In this document: piece after piece, positions 62,400-64,000 of the stretch | Layout: each line of letters begins with the position of its first letter | Numbering within the stretch: the first letter of the stretch is position 1 | Source of the DNA: Tolypothrix tenuis PCC 7101 | Lineage (GTDB): Bacteria; Cyanobacteriota; Cyanobacteriia; Cyanobacteriales; Nostocaceae | DNA length: 64,000 bases | Assembly (NCBI RefSeq): GCF_002368295.1 | Contig: NZ_AP018248.1 | Span: 902,477-966,476 of the forward strand | Reading direction: 5' to 3' | Position numbers and translations under genes: made by a program | Notes under the pieces: generated by a model | What the model was told of the DNA's origin: nothing | Databases searched by the model: none | The model's input: only the letters and a program-made list of their open reading frames with translations

Positions 62400-62435
62400 T
62401 TCATCCCTACCTTGCTTCGCTGAAGGTAGGGACTT
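62400..62435. other. subterminal hairpin of the IS605-type element
   Basis: CCCTACCTT, a short GCTTCGCTG loop and AAGGTAGGG form a stem-loop. It would be the TnpA-binding hairpin of the end next to tnpA. The sequence after it, GACTTTCGCG, is probably the cleavage-end guide region. Confidence 0.6.
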
Positions 62436-62472
62436 TCGCGTTAAGTTAAAAATGAGGCGTACTTTCAGTAGT

Positions 62473-63927
62473 CTAATTCCTCAACTTGACTTTTGTGAGT
62501 AATTCTTCTTTAATGCGGTTGAGAATAGAAGCCTCATCCAAAGTTGCCAAAATTTTACTAATTACTGCTTTTGGCCCATCAGGCCCCCATGTTGCGCCAT
62601 TTGCTAAATAAGCTTTAGTAACTTGACCAATTCCGTAAGAAGAAACACCCGCTACCCCGGCTTGAGTTACTGCTACTGAAATATAAGGGCCAATAGCAGC
62701 ACCAGCTGTCGCTGACGCAGAGATCCCCAGTAAGGTTTTTAATCCACTCAAACCTAAATTTGCCAATAGTTCGCTAGCGCCAATACCGCCCATACTCAGA
62801 GCAATTTTTTGCAGCAATTGCACAGCACCAGCTTCCGTCATGGGAATACCGTAGAGTTTCGATAAGCCCACAATCAGCGAAATATCAATGACAATACTGC
62901 TGAGTATATCTACTACAGTAACTGGATTGAGAGCGATCGCTAATGCTTTAGTCATGACAGCTTTCCAAATTAGCGCATTGGCGTTCTGTTCTCGAATCAT
63001 CAGTTTACGCTGTACTAGTTGCTCGTTGACAACATCTGCATACAGCATCGTATTTAAAGCCACTAAAGCTTTACCTTCACGCTGCAAAATCTCTAAGATT
63101 TTTAACTTCAATTCGTCAACTTGAGCATTACCTGTACGCAACTGCACACCTCTGCTACCATCAGGACGACGAACTGCTGTTTTGACTAATGGTGATGCTG
63201 CAGCCATGACAATTTCTAGAGGCGAGAGTAACTCTTTAACTCGCTCATCGCGAATTTTATGATAAATTGCCATCCGGTCTGCTTCCGGATACTGGTCTAC
63301 TTTGTTAAACACCAGAATTATCGGTTTACCAGCTTCTCGCAGCTGCGAAAGGGCCTGGTGTTCTAACTTGGTCATGTCGCCAGCAATAACAAACAAAATT
63401 AAATCTGCTTGTTTTGCTATTTGTTCGGCTAATACAGCGCGAGTTTCACCATCAATCTCATCTAATCCAGGCGTATCAATTAATTCCACCTGAGATTTGC
63501 CCACGGCTGGTAAAGTGACTCTTAAAGCACGTTCAGTTTCTCCGATTGCTTCCTCGTTGATACTCCAATTTACACGCTGTGCATCACGAGTCACGCCATG
63601 TAGGGGCCCTGTTTCAAATACACTTTGCCCAACTAAAGCATTGAGTAAAGAAGATTTACCACGCCCCACCATACCAAAAGCAGCAATCTGTACCACCATG
63701 CGTTCTAACTTCCCCAGCATGGTATCTAAATCATTAATTTCCGCCTCTAAGCCCTGTTTTTCTTGGGGAGACAGGTCAAGATTAGCTACCAAATTTTGTA
63801 ACGCCGTTTGTGCCCTTTTATAGTTGAGTTCCGTTTGAATATCTTCAAAACTAAAAATGGCACTATCTAGTTCTTCCTCCCAGTTGGGTGAGTCGCTGTG
63901 ATGAGGTTCGGGCAATATCGAAGTCAT
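62473..63927 (-). CDS. Era-like GTPase with DUF697 C-terminal domain
   Basis: A 484-residue GTP-binding protein. G1 is GMVGRGKSS (85-93), G2 Thr113 in GVTRDAQR, G3 DTPG (151-154), and G4 NKVD (208-211). A coiled-coil-like N-terminal region precedes it. After the G domain come about 200 residues that are hydrophobic (about 325-440, VVDILSSIVIDISLIVGL and ASATAGAAIGPYIS), matching the DUF697/YcjF-like part, probably membrane-associated. Function is unknown; relatives are dynamin-like or Era-like. The ATG at 63927 gives MTSILPEP. The IS605-type element sits just past its stop. Confidence 0.86.
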   Translation of the reverse strand: MTSILPEPHHSDSPNWEEELDSAIFSFEDIQTELNYKRAQTALQNLVANLDLSPQEKQGLEAEINDLDTMLGKLERMVVQIAAFGMVGRGKSSLLNALVGQSVFETGPLHGVTRDAQRVNWSINEEAIGETERALRVTLPAVGKSQVELIDTPGLDEIDGETRAVLAEQIAKQADLILFVIAGDMTKLEHQALSQLREAGKPIILVFNKVDQYPEADRMAIYHKIRDERVKELLSPLEIVMAAASPLVKTAVRRPDGSRGVQLRTGNAQVDELKLKILEILQREGKALVALNTMLYADVVNEQLVQRKLMIREQNANALIWKAVMTKALAIALNPVTVVDILSSIVIDISLIVGLSKLYGIPMTEAGAVQLLQKIALSMGGIGASELLANLGLSGLKTLLGISASATAGAAIGPYISVAVTQAGVAGVSSYGIGQVTKAYLANGATWGPDGPKAVISKILATLDEASILNRIKEELLTKVKLRN

Positions 63928-64000
63928 GTGAATTTTAGATGTGAGATTTGGGATTTACCTCAGATCTGATCCTAGTTATTTTTAACCGTCTTTCACCATC

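Larger units (their letters stand above)
60485..62445. mobile_element. IS605-type (IS200/IS605) element with tnpA and tnpB
   Basis: Divergent tnpB (minus) and tnpA (plus) with an intervening 64-bp gap, as in IS605. Subterminal hairpins are at 60497-60525 (CCCACAGTT/AACTGTGGG) and at about 62400-62435 (CCCTACCTT/AAGGTAGGG). Ends are approximate because these elements lack inverted repeats and target duplications. The right side ends near CTTTCGCGTTAAGTTAA. Confidence 0.75.

Noticed and set aside
62242..62502. 86-codon plus frame after tnpA
   Set aside because: Overlaps tnpA in another frame and crosses the element-end hairpin; shadow.
1..64000. tRNA, rRNA, tmRNA or RNase P RNA genes
   Set aside because: I saw no T-loop/anticodon patterns or conserved RNA cores in the gaps when reading by eye; a covariance-model search would be needed to be certain.

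Overview
The window looks like chromosome of a filamentous, probably heterocyst-forming cyanobacterium (Nostocales). The evidence is: low GC with many HIP1-type palindromes (GCGATCGC); intergenic heptanucleotide repeats; and cyanobacterial families such as HpsJ, DUF4327, Ycf33/DUF751 and WD40 proteins, LL-diaminopimelate aminotransferase, heme oxygenase and a BchE-type cyclase. Genus cannot be settled from the sequence alone. No rRNA, tRNA or multi-repeat CRISPR array was recognised.

Layout. 0-11 kb: dispersed small genes (methyltransferases, an ABC exporter, a sucrase/ferredoxin-like protein, VanZ, a bestrophin-like channel, an M28 peptidase), a decayed P-loop kinase gene, a 20/21-bp minisatellite and several MITE-like repeats. 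11-15 kb: dnaK (long repetitive acidic/Arg-Gly tail) followed by dnaJ. 15-22 kb: a HicAB-like toxin-antitoxin pair, an M23 peptidase, an ankyrin protein, dapL and small hypotheticals. 22-31 kb: a DUF3131 protein, then a signalling block of STAS protein, response-regulator/PP2C phosphatase, RsbW-like kinase and a 1681-residue hybrid histidine kinase. This has the parts of a partner-switching system. 32-36 kb: a cytochrome b/molybdopterin oxidoreductase pair, a fused pyrF-pyrE gene and an AI-2E-type transporter.

36-44 kb: an IS1-family element that has cut a methyltransferase gene in two, an FHA-PAS-GAF-GGDEF-EAL protein, a small membrane/coiled-coil protein and a WD40 protein. 44-50 kb: sdhA, then a Tn5/IS50-like IS4-family element inserted in a MITE-like repeat with a 9-bp target duplication, an HpsJ-family protein and a VOC protein. 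50-55 kb: heme oxygenase, hemN and bchE on one strand, a set of tetrapyrrole genes that includes oxygen-independent enzymes. 55-64 kb: small conserved genes, rbfA next to a DUF751 gene, a Dam-class adenine methylase convergent with a PD-(D/E)XK nuclease, an IS605-type element with apparently complete TnpA and TnpB, and a DUF697-type GTPase.

The most informative observations are structural: two insertion sequences whose ends and target duplications can be read exactly, one of them restoring an intact gene when removed; at least four families of short dispersed repeats; the partner-switching block; the ho-hemN-bchE set; and the methylase/nuclease pair. I did not find a clearly undescribed multi-gene system.
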